From contig CM018035.1 of NCBI GenBank assembly GCA_008638375.1, positions 39,546,254 through 39,610,253 of the forward strand: 64,000 bases of DNA. Reading direction: 5' to 3'. Below are positions 1 through 11,066 of the stretch, piece after piece. The notes below the pieces were generated by a model. That model was given only the letters and a program-made list of their open reading frames with translations. It searched no databases and had not been told where the DNA came from. Position 1 is the first letter of the stretch, and every line of letters starts with the position of its first letter. The position numbers were made by a program, and so were the translations under genes. This DNA comes from Nyssa sinensis (taxonomy: Eukaryota; Streptophyta; Magnoliopsida; Cornales; Nyssaceae).

Positions 1-3000
1 GAATTTTTACTCTAGACATGACATGTTCTTTGATTTCTATGTTTTGTAAAACTTGATATTTGATAGGTAAAGTTGAACTTATTCCAATGAATGACCTAAA
101 CCATGTATGAAGCTTGAAGGATATTTGTATGTAGTTAAATTGCAAAGCATGGAAATTATGTATAAATGTGTGGAGATGAACTCTAAATCATTTCCTAGTA
201 ACGATTGTAAAATTTAGATCTTTTGGGTTCTTGATGAGAATTAAAGTAGCCTTATGTATCATTAAACATGGGAAGATGTGTATAAAAGAAGTGTCCAGGT
301 GACTGTAATCATCCTATATAGGTCGTATTAGTGTTTGTTAATGAATGAGTTCAAAGGGGATTAAAAGGATCCCAAAATAACATGTTTAACATGTTAAGCG
401 ACCAATTCAGTTGATTGCAGAGGTCACAACCCGTAACCTGGTCTATGCAGATTAGGAGCCCACGACTGAGGGCAGTGGCTCATAAGCCATTCCCCCACTA
501 TAAGATCATAAACACTAAATAATTTAAACATTAAATTGCATGCTATGTCATTAATTAATAAAATCTCATCATCATAGTATAATTGTACATGCTAATATAA
601 TATAAGTGGTTTAATATAGATCTTCAAATACATAACATACCCAAGACCTAGACACACAGGAGAATTAAGACTATGCTATGCTCAGTCTATTACATTAATA
701 GCAAAAAGCGCTCATCATACTTGCAAGAGGGCAATCTGTAGCAAGTGGAGCATCTACTCAATATGTATGCCTGATTGTCCTTCTATAATTTGTTGTCTTG
801 AAAAGAAACCTAACTAGAATAAGCTAACTTAGCTAAGTAAGTAAATTTTCTTACTCTGTCATGGGTCAAGGTTAGTTCAAAAGAAAGGTATGAACAATAC
901 CAATAAGGATATGATATCACAATAGAAATCAAGGTATACTATGTCATAATAGCTAGTCACCAAAAATGTGAATCATCAGAAATGACCCTTAGGTCCAAAA
1001 AGCACATCCCAAGATAAAGTAATCAAATCAACAATAGGGATTGGCCTGAACAATAATATGCTGCCACAAATCACAAGAAAGGTACACAAGCACATCATTA
1101 ATCAGATGATGTAACAGCAGATAATCCAAGATAGGTTCACAAGACGTATCAAAATCCAAGGAATAAATCATCAAACATATGCATACACAGGCTTGCAAAA
1201 ACATATCGATGATCAAGAATGCGTCATTAGAATATCAATAAATGATATAAGATACTATTAGAATAGATGCTGTCACTGTACAGGGCCCAACATACCCTTA
1301 AAAGTGCTCAAAAGCACTAGAGCTCTCTATAACGTATCGTGTCCTTCATGGACTAAATTGTGTGTTGTGCTCATTACAACAATGGGTAGAATGAGCATTA
1401 TGACTAGCACAACCCCACGTAGATCATTCGTAGCATCTGATGGACATTGTGATAGATCATAATTCTAGGCACTCACAATAATATCATGGCCATCAGAAAT
1501 CCACAAGCGATGTACATATTTGTGGAATAACAAATTCTGAACAGTGAGAAACATAACAATGTTCCAATATCCAAGTAAGTATAGAAATGGGCAAATAATC
1601 ATATGGGATATTGGAAATCAATTTCACAACTATCCATAAGATAGAACAAATATCAAATTGTGGAGTTAATACATATTAGGCATGTATAAGAGTACAAATT
1701 TGGCAACATTAAGGAATAACATTGTGACATGGCTAGGAATTACCACATGTAAGAGTTTGGGTTTTACTTACCTTTAAGACAGTTCTTTCTCTTTCAATAG
1801 GGATTTAGATCGCCTTTCATTTTCCTTTCGAAGTTCCTATTAATCAGTAAACATTTCTCAGTTCAATGCTACGTATAGCTTATTCTTCTAGAACTAGTCA
1901 ATTTCATATATTAACATTTTAAGTATCTTATTTGGTAAAACGGACTCCACCATTGAGTTGGGAACGTCGAAGAAAGTCAATTTAGGCTTTTACAGACTTT
2001 AATTTGGCTTCGGGTACTACCAAGGGCAAAATGGTAATTTTGTATGTTACATGTCTTAATTTTTTGGGACTCTGTCTCGTAAAACGGATCCTATCATTGG
2101 GTTCAAAATGCCTAAAATAATAAGTGTACAATATCTTTTTAATTTATTTGGGTAACGAAACTGATTATAATAATTAAATTAATTTTTAATTTAATTACTT
2201 AATATAATATTATATATTATAGTTTGTAAATATTAACACATGTGCCTTAGTGGCATAGTGGATAGCATGTGAGACTTAAGTCTCACACGCGTGGGGGGGG
2301 GGGGTTTAGGTTCGAAGCTTAGGGGCAACAACTCCTTTCATTTTTTTGAATTTCTTAAAACCAAACAATTGACAATGGGTCAAAATAGGGAAAGGATATC
2401 CCTGGTCTGAACATGAGTAATAAATTGATTTCCTAATCTCGTAGCCAAACAGAGCTAATTCGATTTAATTTAAAATCAGAAACATCAAAACGATGCAGTT
2501 TTATTTAAGACAAATCTCAAAACGACGTCGTCCATCCACTGTTCATCATCTTCTTCCCCCCTTCCCCAACATTGTAGCCCTAGTTGTAGGTTTGAAAGAA
2601 TTTCTATTTCGTCGAGTTTCAGAACTCCATTTTGTCTGCTTTCAAGTCCTATGGACTTCTAAGATCATAGGGGTTCATTTGGCGTTAGTTTGGGGCATTG
2701 AGATGAGCTCAAGAGCTCGGTTGAAGTTTTATCATTCCCACAGTTTTTAGGCTCATACATGGTCATTTCTTGACGAAAATGGATGGGGTTTGTCTTGTTG
2801 TTCTTGTTTTTTCATGGAGGTTCTAACCTCGATCACTAAATGAGTTTTGGTGTTCATTTTATGGTGTTAGGCTTGTTGCACCATGGCTGCAACTTGAGAA
2901 TTGGAGGCCTTTCTTTAGGCTTTTAGGTCGCGGTCTAGGGTTTTTAGAACCCTTATAAGACCTAGTTTAGGTCCTAAGCAACCATTTCAAGTTTGGTTCA

Positions 3001-3436
3001 AGCTTTTTTAGACCCATTTGAAAGTCTTAATTAATGGCGATTTTCTCTTATTTTCTTGATTTCTTAGGTTCTTCAGACCCCATTTTTCTTCCTTAAGCTA
3101 TATCTATTAACTATAGGACATATACAAACATTTTTAGGCTATAAAACTAAGCTAAAACCTTTGAAAAAATTGTAGAGAGAACTTACTTTTTCTTTGGATT
3201 TTCAGCTAGAGTAGTTTTTCTCAACTCCTCCCTTTTCTTCCTTTCCTTATTCTTATTTTCTCTTTCTTTTTCTTTTCTAAACATGCATAGCCATGCATAT
3301 ATATAGGCAGCATATTCACTTAGATTTTCAAATCTACTGCCTCTCTTCTCTCTCTTCCACGGCGGTTCTCTCTATTTTCTTTCCCTGATATTTTCTTTCT
3401 TTTCTTTTCTTTTCTTTTCCTTTTTTATTTTACTTG

Positions 3437-3473
<37 letters not shown>

Positions 3474-3490
3474 AACACACACACACACAC
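1..3490 (-). mobile_element. L1: minus-strand gypsy-type LTR, inner part (continues at 13186)
   Basis: Long LTR read on the minus strand; its terminal end lies left of the window. It shares with all other LTRs here the block around 1935-2110 (gtccatt..gactcaatggtggagtccg-like motif on the minus strand) and a conserved splice-donor-like site with its GT at 1771-1770. A tRNA-like module with A-box-like and B-box-like motifs lies at 2243-2345 on the opposite strand. The segment ends in a TA/CA microsatellite at 3440-3490, where L2 is inserted with a CACAC repeat on both sides. No host coding region is seen; the short open frames are not supported by any motif. Confidence 0.72.
2243..2347 (+). 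other. tRNA-like module in L1, antisense to the LTR
   Basis: A-box-like tagtggcatagtgg (2248-2261), a G-run, B-box-like ggttcgaagc (2309-2318), then a weak stem and T7. Same order as the better copies at 10984-11057 and 40527-40636. It is too degenerate for a functional tRNA: no acceptor or anticodon stem can be assigned. Confidence 0.45.
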
Positions 3491-3733
3491 TATAACACCC
3501 CAACCCTATCTAATTAATAATTAGTTGCTAATTATTAATTAGAACTGATATAAAGAATAATCATGAAGATTAATCGGGAATCTCTAGATGGTCACGATAG
3601 ACCGATAAAATAATTAACCGCGTCAGAAATGAGGGTGTAACACCCGGACCTAATTATCAATTAATTAGGTGAAATGATGTCATTTTAACACTAACAGAAC
3701 TTGAATTAGCTAACTACGGAAATCCCAAGTAAA

Positions 3734-4141
3734 TAATAACCGACGTGGGACCTTTGGCATCGAAGCTAACTGAAATACAAAACCCTCAAAAGAAACCGTG
3801 CCGAAAAATGAGCAACGGAAAAGAAATTACGAGGGAAACAATGAAAACAGAATTCTGCACAGCCAAACAGGGCCTAAGCCCAAAATATAGAAAAATGGGC
3901 AAAAGTGAGGCCAAGGGGACTTGAACCCTTGACCTAATAATAACCGACGTGGGACCTTTGGCATCGAAGCTAACTGAAATACGGAACCCTCGGAAGAAAC
4001 CTGCGTCGAAAAAGGAGCAACGGAAAAGAAATTACTAGGGAAACAGTGAAAACAGAATTCTGCGTAGCCAAACAGGGCCTAAGCCCAAAATATAGAAAAA
4101 TGGGCAAAAGTGAGGCCAAGGGGACTTGAACCCTTGACCTA
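3734..4141 (+). repeat. 204-bp tandem duplication in L2
   Basis: Two direct copies, 3734-3937 and 3938-4141, differing at about a dozen bases by eye. Each carries a reversed B-box-like ggacttgaaccc followed (on the minus strand) by a T-rich tract, so the duplication doubled the tRNA-like module. Confidence 0.85.
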
Positions 4142-5849
4142 AATAAGCAAACACATGGCACCCAAAAAGTTACCATGTTGGCTGCCAATATCTTTGTGCC
4201 TATATATACAATAGAATTGTATATAACTCTAAATTATCTTAGGCCACCTCCCAAGTTGGCCAATGACCATACATGCAAACCCTTTATCATTGGCTTACAT
4301 CACCCCACATCAGCCCACATCAGCCACAACACAACCCTCACCAATCTCCTTTCATGCAAGATGGATAAAGGAGAATAATTATTTACATGAGAGTTGATAT
4401 ATATACACATATATGTGTTCTGTATAGGGTGGGCTGTGTAAATCAGAATCCTAAAAAGAGTGTGTGACTGTGTATATGTGAGTGTCTGCATATGGCCGTG
4501 GGTGAAGTGGGTAGAGTGAGAGATGAAGTGTGTATGTCCATGGTGTGTACGAGCATGGTGTGTGCATGGTATCCATTGGAGGTGCACAAAAGAGGAAGGA
4601 CTGTGCAGTGCACGACTAAACTGAGGCAACTAAAGGCCCACACTGAGCCATGGAGGAGCAGTGTCAACCAAAAGGTAAACACCAAAAAACTGTTTTATAT
4701 TTTTGTTGAATTCTAGTGCTGTTTTGATGTTTTGGACCCTATAAACTGCATGCATAAGTAATCTAATAATTGGGGGAGGGATTTAAGCAGTTTGGGAGAG
4801 CCTGGGAAGCTCAGAATGATAGAACAGTGCCCAAACCACCATGGATGACCTTCATGTAGCAGGTCTGAAATGACCTGTAAGAAACCAAGTTTTGACACTC
4901 AAAACCTGATCTAGACCTCATAAGGGTTCTAAAATGCCTAAGCCGCGACCCCAAAGACCTAAGATTGACCCTCAAATGGCGAGTTACAGGTTCGGGTTCA
5001 AAACCCAACCTCACTAAAACCACGATTAAACTGGATTTTGTAGATGGGGACTTGAACCCCACGATGCAAGGATCACAACAAGGGAAACCTCACGAGGATT
5101 AGGTCAAAAATGGGTATTTACGAACTAGTTACAGCTTCGGTTATCCACCATTGGACCGAACGTTTGAGCTTGATTCAAGCCCTCATATGAATTCCAAAAT
5201 GTTGGCATAACTTCCAGAAATGATTTGGGATGGATGGCAGAAAGAATCGGTGTTGGAAAACCCACGAAAATGGAAAAAAACAGAAATTGGAAATTAGGGT
5301 TACTGTTCATTGTTCATGGGGAAGACGATGAGCAGTACCGGGCACGGGTCGGATCTGGATCGGGTTCGGGTCAAATTCGACCCGCCCACAAATTAGGATA
5401 ACCCAAACGGCAGCGTATTGGTTGTGTTTAAATTGAATTTGAAATTGGATTTGGCCTGTTTGGTTTTTGATATAATAAATTGGAATTAGGGATTAGGGAT
5501 AACCTGAACACGGATAAGGGGGCCAATTGGGATTAACAGGAATATTGTATTCCGGTTTTCTGAAGGAAGGTAAACCGGATGGTTTAAGGGTTTTTTGGAC
5601 CGGTTCAACTGATGAACCCTAAAACCGGTTGGTTCTGAACCTTTATTTTACGAAATTCTGTTTTGAACCCCCAAACTTTAGTAAATTATGTTTTGACCCC
5701 CAACTGTTTTGCAAAATTATACTCTGGCCCAGCTTTTGAAAAAATATGCGAATACACTCCTGGAAAAATAATAAAATAATTTATTTAATTATTTTATTAA
5801 TTAGGCAAAATTACTATTTTACCCTTGGACATTAGATACATCAAACGGA

Positions 5850-6702
5850 GTCCAAATGAAATAAGTAAATAGTGTATTTTTACTATGTCGGGCATTCCAG
5901 ACTCGATGGTGGAGTCCGATGTAGGAAATTAAGTCTCGAAAAATAAAGACACGTAAAGTGTAAATGACTGTACTGCCCCTAATGATACCTAGGGCCAAAT
6001 AAAAATAAAAGATAGTCCATTTTGATTATGTTAGGCATTCTGAACTCAACGGTCGAGTCCAATTTGTGAAACCACGTTCCGAAAAATACAGACATATAAA
6101 TTATAAATGACTGTATTGCCCCTAATACTGTACGAAGCCCAAATAAAGTCTAAACTGGGCAAAATTGATACCAATAGAAGCCCGAATACTTGTGGACTCA
6201 TATATATGATTAAATAATGAATCGGAGTCAGAATTACACACAACGTAAAATGACCAAAACACCCCTGAGCACGGTAAGTGCAAAGTAGAGGCCGAATAAG
6301 GTCAATCTGATCTAATAAATTATCATAAGCATAATTATGAAAATCGAAGGGCTAAATAAGACTTCGGAACAGTCAACGTGTAAAATGAGAAATGACCGAT
6401 GTGTCCCGATGATCAAAAGCAGATACAAAATGAAGTCTAAAAAACTTAAGGAATCATATATAAGATATATGGGACATTTTGAGGACCATGACAGGGTCCG
6501 GGACAAGAATGGTAAAATTACCATTTTGCCCCTAAAGTTAAATAAGTACTTAACTGGTAACGATTTAAGTCCAAAAACTTAGAACTTTATATATAAGATA
6601 TATGGAATATTCTGAGGACCATGACAGGGTTTGGGACAAGAATGGCGAAATTACCATTTTGTCCCTAAGGTTAAATAAGTACTTAACCGATAACGATTGA
6701 AG
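5850..6702 (+). repeat. Repeated LTR regulatory-type blocks in L2
   Basis: A ~160-bp block (tagtgtatttttactatgtc.. then a gactc-rich core, then a taaatgactg..gcccctaa motif) starts near 5862 and again near 6022, with a weaker third near 6180. A separate ~132-bp direct duplication (each with gaggaccatgacagggt) lies at about 6440-6571 and 6572-6702. Single copies of the same block occur in every other LTR of the window. Confidence 0.7.
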
Positions 6703-7342
6703 TCTAAATGACTTAGATTATAATCTCGATGACTACTAAGCCTAATTAAAGAATGAAATAGCCTCAGATGAAACCCAATGAAAGGGTTAATAGGCTACTA
6801 GGCTATCTTAGGTAATCCAATAGACGCCTAAGATGATGAATAAGACCTGAATGGATGAATTCTGTTCTGTCTGTGATTGATGATGATTATTCAGGATATG
6901 CATAGAGGTACCTGACGTATCTGGAGGTTATCAGATTATTTGTACAAGGAGATAAGCGTAAAGTTTGTGAGTAACTTGGAACTTTTAACTTGGTGTATAA
7001 GTTACACTGTCTAGATAATGTATTTTGATACACTGTACCGTTTTATATGCTACAATGTTTAAATGCATATACTTAAATGCATACCCTTTTGTACTGCATT
7101 ATACGTGACATGATTTTGTCCTGTCCTGTTCTCCTGTCCGTTCGAGTCTCTTCTGTTCCATTATATGATCTGTTCTGATTCTGTTTTGTTATGATGTGTC
7201 TTACTCTTAGGTCCACTCCAGTTTTGAGCAGTATGGCATAAGTAGGCCAGAGCGGCACCTAGAGGGTAGAGGCCCCAAAAGTAGTCCGCGATGGGCAGCT
7301 AGGGAAGCTCGAATATACTTAATTAGGTGCCCAATTGGCATT

Positions 7343-8275
7343 TTGTTATGTTCTGTTCTGCTCAATTCTGTTCTGTTCCGTTCCGTTGATGAGATACCTG
7401 TATACCTTACTGATATATTGTTTCCGCTCAGTTCTGTCTTGTTCTGTTCCGTTGATGATATACATGTATCTCTGATTGATATATTGTTTCCGTTCCGTTT
7501 CGTTATGTTCCGTCCCGTTGATGATATGAGTTTGATTCTGACTGATATATTGTTTCTGCTCAGTTTCGTTATGTTTCGTTCCGTTATGATATGCCTTTGA
7601 TTCTGACTGATATATTGTTTCTGCTCAGTTCCGTTATGTTCCGTCCCGTTGATGATATGCCTTTGTTTCTGACTGATATATTATTTTCGTTCAGTTCTGT
7701 CTTGTTCCATTCCGTTATGATATGCCTTTGATTCTAACTGATATATTATTTTCGCTCAGTTCTATCTTGTTCCGTTCCGTTATGATATGTCTTTGATTCT
7801 GATTGATATATTGTTTTCGCTCAGTTTTGTTACGTTCCGTTCCGTTATGATATGCGTTTGATTCTGACTGATATATTATTTCCACTCAGTTCTATTATGT
7901 TCCGTCCCGTTGATGATATACCTTAGTTTCTGACTGATATATTGTTTTCGCTCAGTTCTGTCTGGTTCCGTTCCGTTATGATATGCCTTTGATTCTGACT
8001 GATCTATTGTTTCCACCCCGTTCTGTTATGTTCCGTCCTGTTAATGATATGTCTTTGATTTTGATTGATATATTGTTTCCGCTCAGTTTCATTATGTTTC
8101 GTCCCGTTGATGATATGCCTTTGTTCCGGACTAATATATTGTTTCCGCCCAGTTCTGTCTTGTTTCGTTCCGTTGATGATATGCCTGTATCTCTTATTGA
8201 TATATTGTTTCTGCTCAGTTCTGTCTTGTTCTGTTCCGTTGATGATATGCATGTGTCTCTGATTGATATACTGGT
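7343..8275 (+). repeat. 66-bp minisatellite, about 14 units
   Basis: Pyrimidine-rich units of 65-66 bp containing tgatatattgttt, ctcagttctgt, gttccgtt and gatgatatgc; starts of tgatatattg at 7411, 7477, 7543 and 7608 give the period. Units differ at several positions each. Long open frames on both strands here are by-products of the repeat and not genes. The related ttctg-rich tract resumes at 12206 after L3. Confidence 0.85.
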
Positions 8276-8624
8276 ATCATTTACTATTCTGTTTTGATTT
8301 GTTATGTTTTGTTCCGTTCTGTTCGATTCGGTTCTGATTTGTTATGTTCTTGTCACTACCCGAAATCCACCCTTTGCAGATCTCGAGTCTCGACCGCCGC
8401 CCTTCGGCGCGAGGACCTCAGGACAAGGCTCGCATACGCAGCGATATCGAATAGATATGCGACATGTGGTTGCGGAAACGTGAAAAACTTTTTCTTTTCT
8501 TTTCTCATTTTAAAATTTTCACATCCGTCCGATACTGCCGCTCTTCACAATGGTACACATGATCATACATTCAGAGCATAACTAAAAACTTAAAGGACTT
8601 TATAATTACAATCATAATTCAGTT

Positions 8625-8636
8625 GCCCCGTGGGGC
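8625..8636 (-). other. GC-rich hairpin near the LTR 3' end (L3)
   Basis: Perfect inverted repeat GCCCCGTGGGGC, about 275 bp inside the LTR terminus and just downstream of the acceptor-like site. The same position holds GCCCCTTGGGGC in L10 (38562-38573), GCCCCGTGGGGC in L13 (63320-63331) and GGGCTTAAGCCC in both Tekay LTRs (47776-47787, 55994-56005). The position suggests a role near the RNA 3' end. Confidence 0.55.
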
Positions 8637-8785
8637 TTAATACATATCAGTGTACCCACTTTACTAATACAAAAGTTAATACTTAAAGTTCATAGCATTT
8701 AACAAAAGAACTACTTAAACATTCCTTCCAAAAGAATGGCTAGACTTATCGTCATCATCCTCAAATCAGTACTGTCGTCAATCAC

Positions 8786-9815
8786 CTGAAAGGGGGACGG
8801 ATAAAAATCTAGGTAAGCTAATCTAAGCTTGTGAGTAATTCCTGTATTTGTCATGGGGTTTTCAATTGGTAGTGGTTTAGCACGTGAGAGTTTGTAAAAT
8901 ACTCGCTACCAATTGCTCATACGTTTAGAACACAGAATATATGCATTTTTAAAACTAATAGCTTTGAAACATTTAAAGTATTCAAGTTAAAGATACATTT
9001 CTTCAAGTAGAGTTTATGAACTTCAAAAACATATAAATATGCACAATAGAAATGGGGGTGAAAACCTGCTTCCATTTCCAAAATCATTTGTCATCTTTTC
9101 TCTTTGATTAGATGGAATTTGTTTCAAACCAGACTCTTGTTTTACTGTCAATGCTACGATCTCATTTGCCTGGGGGATTAGATCCTGCTACTGGGCATTT
9201 CTTCATGTCATAGTTGAATCCCAAAGGATTTCAACTTCGCAAGTGGTACTTAAGTACCATTTTATCTTATAAAACATTTATCACATAGCTTCTTCAATAG
9301 ATACTTTTCATGAGTATATAAAACATGAATTATATAGTTTCTGCAATAGGACTTCAAATACTTGTAATAATCAAATTCAGAATATTTAAAGAGATTTGCA
9401 TTCTACCCCGGCATGCTAAACATTCCCACGAAAAGAACTGAATATAAAAACATTTAACAAGCATGTCGCGATGGAATAATTTAAAACAGGAATTGTATAA
9501 AAACTGAATTTGATATGCAAATGCTTCACATAACTTGAACTTAAAACTTCTTCAAATATATGGAGTTAAATCTTCACTTCAAACACAAGGTTACTCACCT
9601 TATACTTTTTCAAGCTGGCTCTATTGTGTTGCTTTTCCGTTTTCCTTTACCTCTTTTCAACCTAAAATAGTTTAGGAAAATCTCTTAAACTTCACACACA
9701 TTCAAATCAACTTGTGATTTAAATCCACCTTTAGACTATGTAGGCCTAACTTTAAAATTAGCCTAATTATAATTGTACTACATATCTAGTTTCTTTAATG
9801 ATAAATAAAACTTAC
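8786..9815 (-). other. Putative LTR-internal intron (L3)
   Basis: On the minus strand the donor reads CAGAG|GTAAGT and the acceptor cccctttcag|GTGAT, 1,030 bp apart. L13 has the collinear pair at 62151-63173 (1,023 bp), L10 at 39961-38710 (1,252 bp) and L12 at 46208-47037 (830 bp). Splicing itself is inferred, not shown. Confidence 0.5.
9213..9259 (-). other. Twin hairpins in the L3 putative intron
   Basis: An inverted repeat at 9213-9235 (gttgaatcc / ggatttcaac) is followed by the 16-bp palindrome TGGTACTTAAGTACCA at 9244-9259. Both recur in L13 (62692-62707, 62716-62738). In L10 the second is TAGTGCTTATGCACTA (39328-39343), where two stem pairs change on both sides. Confidence 0.6.
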
Positions 9816-10066
9816 CTCTGAAGCCATTCACTTAAAGTTTCAGTGTTCTCTTGCTCCTTAATTTTTGCTTCAGCAAGCATTGCCTTCGTTGGGGTTTTAT
9901 ATATGAATGGTCTAACCGAAACGATCTCGATTGACTGGGCAATCTTTATCTTCTTGGCAATCACTTTTTGTTGCCATAATAAGTCTGCAAGGAACTCTTG
10001 TTGCCTTTTGTCGGTCGACCTTTGAGCCTTAGTCATGATCGTAAATTTCTCTAGTTTCTTATCCAT
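9812..10066 (-). CDS. 84-aa basic protein encoded inside LTR L3 (function unknown)
   Basis: I do not recognise this protein. It is rich in Lys, Gln and Glu, with no membrane segment or signal peptide, and looks mostly helical. The frame begins ATG GAT AAG after a ttttag-type tract and ends with AGG TAA, so that the stop codon overlaps the splice-donor motif GTAAGT; splicing to the acceptor at 8786 would also give an immediate stop. The collinear frame in L13 (61930-62157) keeps about three quarters of the residues. In the core EIVSVRPFIYKTPTKA all 16 residues are identical while five third-codon bases differ, which argues for past selection on the protein. An internal ATG (MTKAQR..) is the first one in frame in both copies and may be the true start. 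It lies on the LTR sense strand. Alternative: a chance frame in a conserved RNA. Confidence 0.5.
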   Translation of the reverse strand: MDKKLEKFTIMTKAQRSTDKRQQEFLADLLWQQKVIAKKIKIAQSIEIVSVRPFIYKTPTKAMLAEAKIKEQENTETLSEWLQR

Positions 10067-10761
10067 GTTCGTCTACTTGTAATTTCTTTTTGCCTAAAAC
10101 ACAATTTAGCGTGTTAGGGAAATAAATTTTATTTTAAAATTATACTCTTCCGGTAGCTCCATTAACTTTAAATTAAATTTAATTACTTCACATGTTTATG
10201 TGTTGTGTCTTTCCGTATTTCATTTCAACATACGTGCCTTAGTTTTTGTACTTCGGTAGTGTTTTAGTTTATGGCCACCTAACTAATGCTATTCATCAAA
10301 TTTTATGTCTTTTTATTTTAGGCATCTCTTTTGGTTGAATAGACTCTACCACTGAGTCCGGAACGTCGAAGAAAGTCGGTTTAGGCTTTCTTAGAATTTA
10401 ATTCAAACTTTTGTATTTAAAAGGGCAAAATGGTCATTTACCTATTTACATGTCATAATTTTCCGTACTTTGTTTCATAATTTGGACTCCACCATTGAGT
10501 TTGGAATGTCGAAGAAAGTCAATTTAGACTTTCATGGGACTCTGTTTGGGTTTGGTAGCAGTAGGGGCAATTTGGTCATTTTGACATTTTTACGGGTCTT
10601 AAATTTTTTGGGACCTCTTCTCGTGTCGTGGACCTCACCATTGGACTCAGGAGGTCCGAGATAGTAAGAATACATAAATAACTTGTTAAATTTAGACAAC
10701 GAGCAATTTTTGACTATTTAATTTAATTAAATAATTTTAATTAAATTTAATTTAATTAACT

Positions 10762-10799
<38 letters not shown>

Positions 10800-10802
10800 G
10801 TT

Positions 10803-10915
10803 GCATAATAAGGTCGGATGAAATGGGTGGCATGTTGGCCAGCGTGTCACCTCCCCCCCCAAAAGATACTGCGTTCGAGTCCTACTAGGTGCAAAATGCA
10901 CCTTTTTATTTTTCT
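10803..10915 (+). other. tRNA-like module 1 in L3, antisense to the LTR
   Basis: B-box-like gttcgagtcc (10873-10882), then a perfect stem aggtgca/tgcacct with AAA loop (10887-10903) running into T5. The 5' half (ggtggcatgttggcc) is A-box-like only loosely. Confidence 0.5.
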
Positions 10916-10983
10916 TTGTTTTTATAAATATTAATTTTATAATATATACATATCTTGCCCCACCTATGTACACATGCGTGCGC

Positions 10984-11066
10984 GTGGCCGAGTGGAAAAG
11001 GCGAGGGTTTTGGCACATGAGGGTGAGGGTTCGAACCCCAGGGCTTATGCCTTTTTTATTTTTTCC
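10984..11066 (+). other. tRNA-like module 2 in L3: best A-box/B-box pair
   Basis: tggccgagtgg (10985-10995) fits the Pol III A-box of Leu/Ser-type tRNAs and ggttcgaaccc (11028-11038) fits the B-box consensus, about 42 bp apart. A short ggc/gcc stem (11042-11051) then leads into T6 and a second T-run. No full cloverleaf can be drawn, so it is better described as a tRNA-derived module than as a tRNA gene. Confidence 0.6.

Noticed and set aside
7343..8275. CRISPR-like array
   Set aside because: Repeats are contiguous with no unique spacers, units vary along their full length, and the context is a plant retrotransposon.
7983..8297. Overlapping frames of 65-104 codons on both strands
   Set aside because: Period-66 minisatellite is a multiple of three, so frames stay open by repetition; no independent support.
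10984..11066. Functional tRNA-Leu or tRNA-Ser gene
   Set aside because: A-box and B-box motifs are good, but no acceptor stem, anticodon arm or 3' end can be paired, and the other copies are degenerate in different ways.
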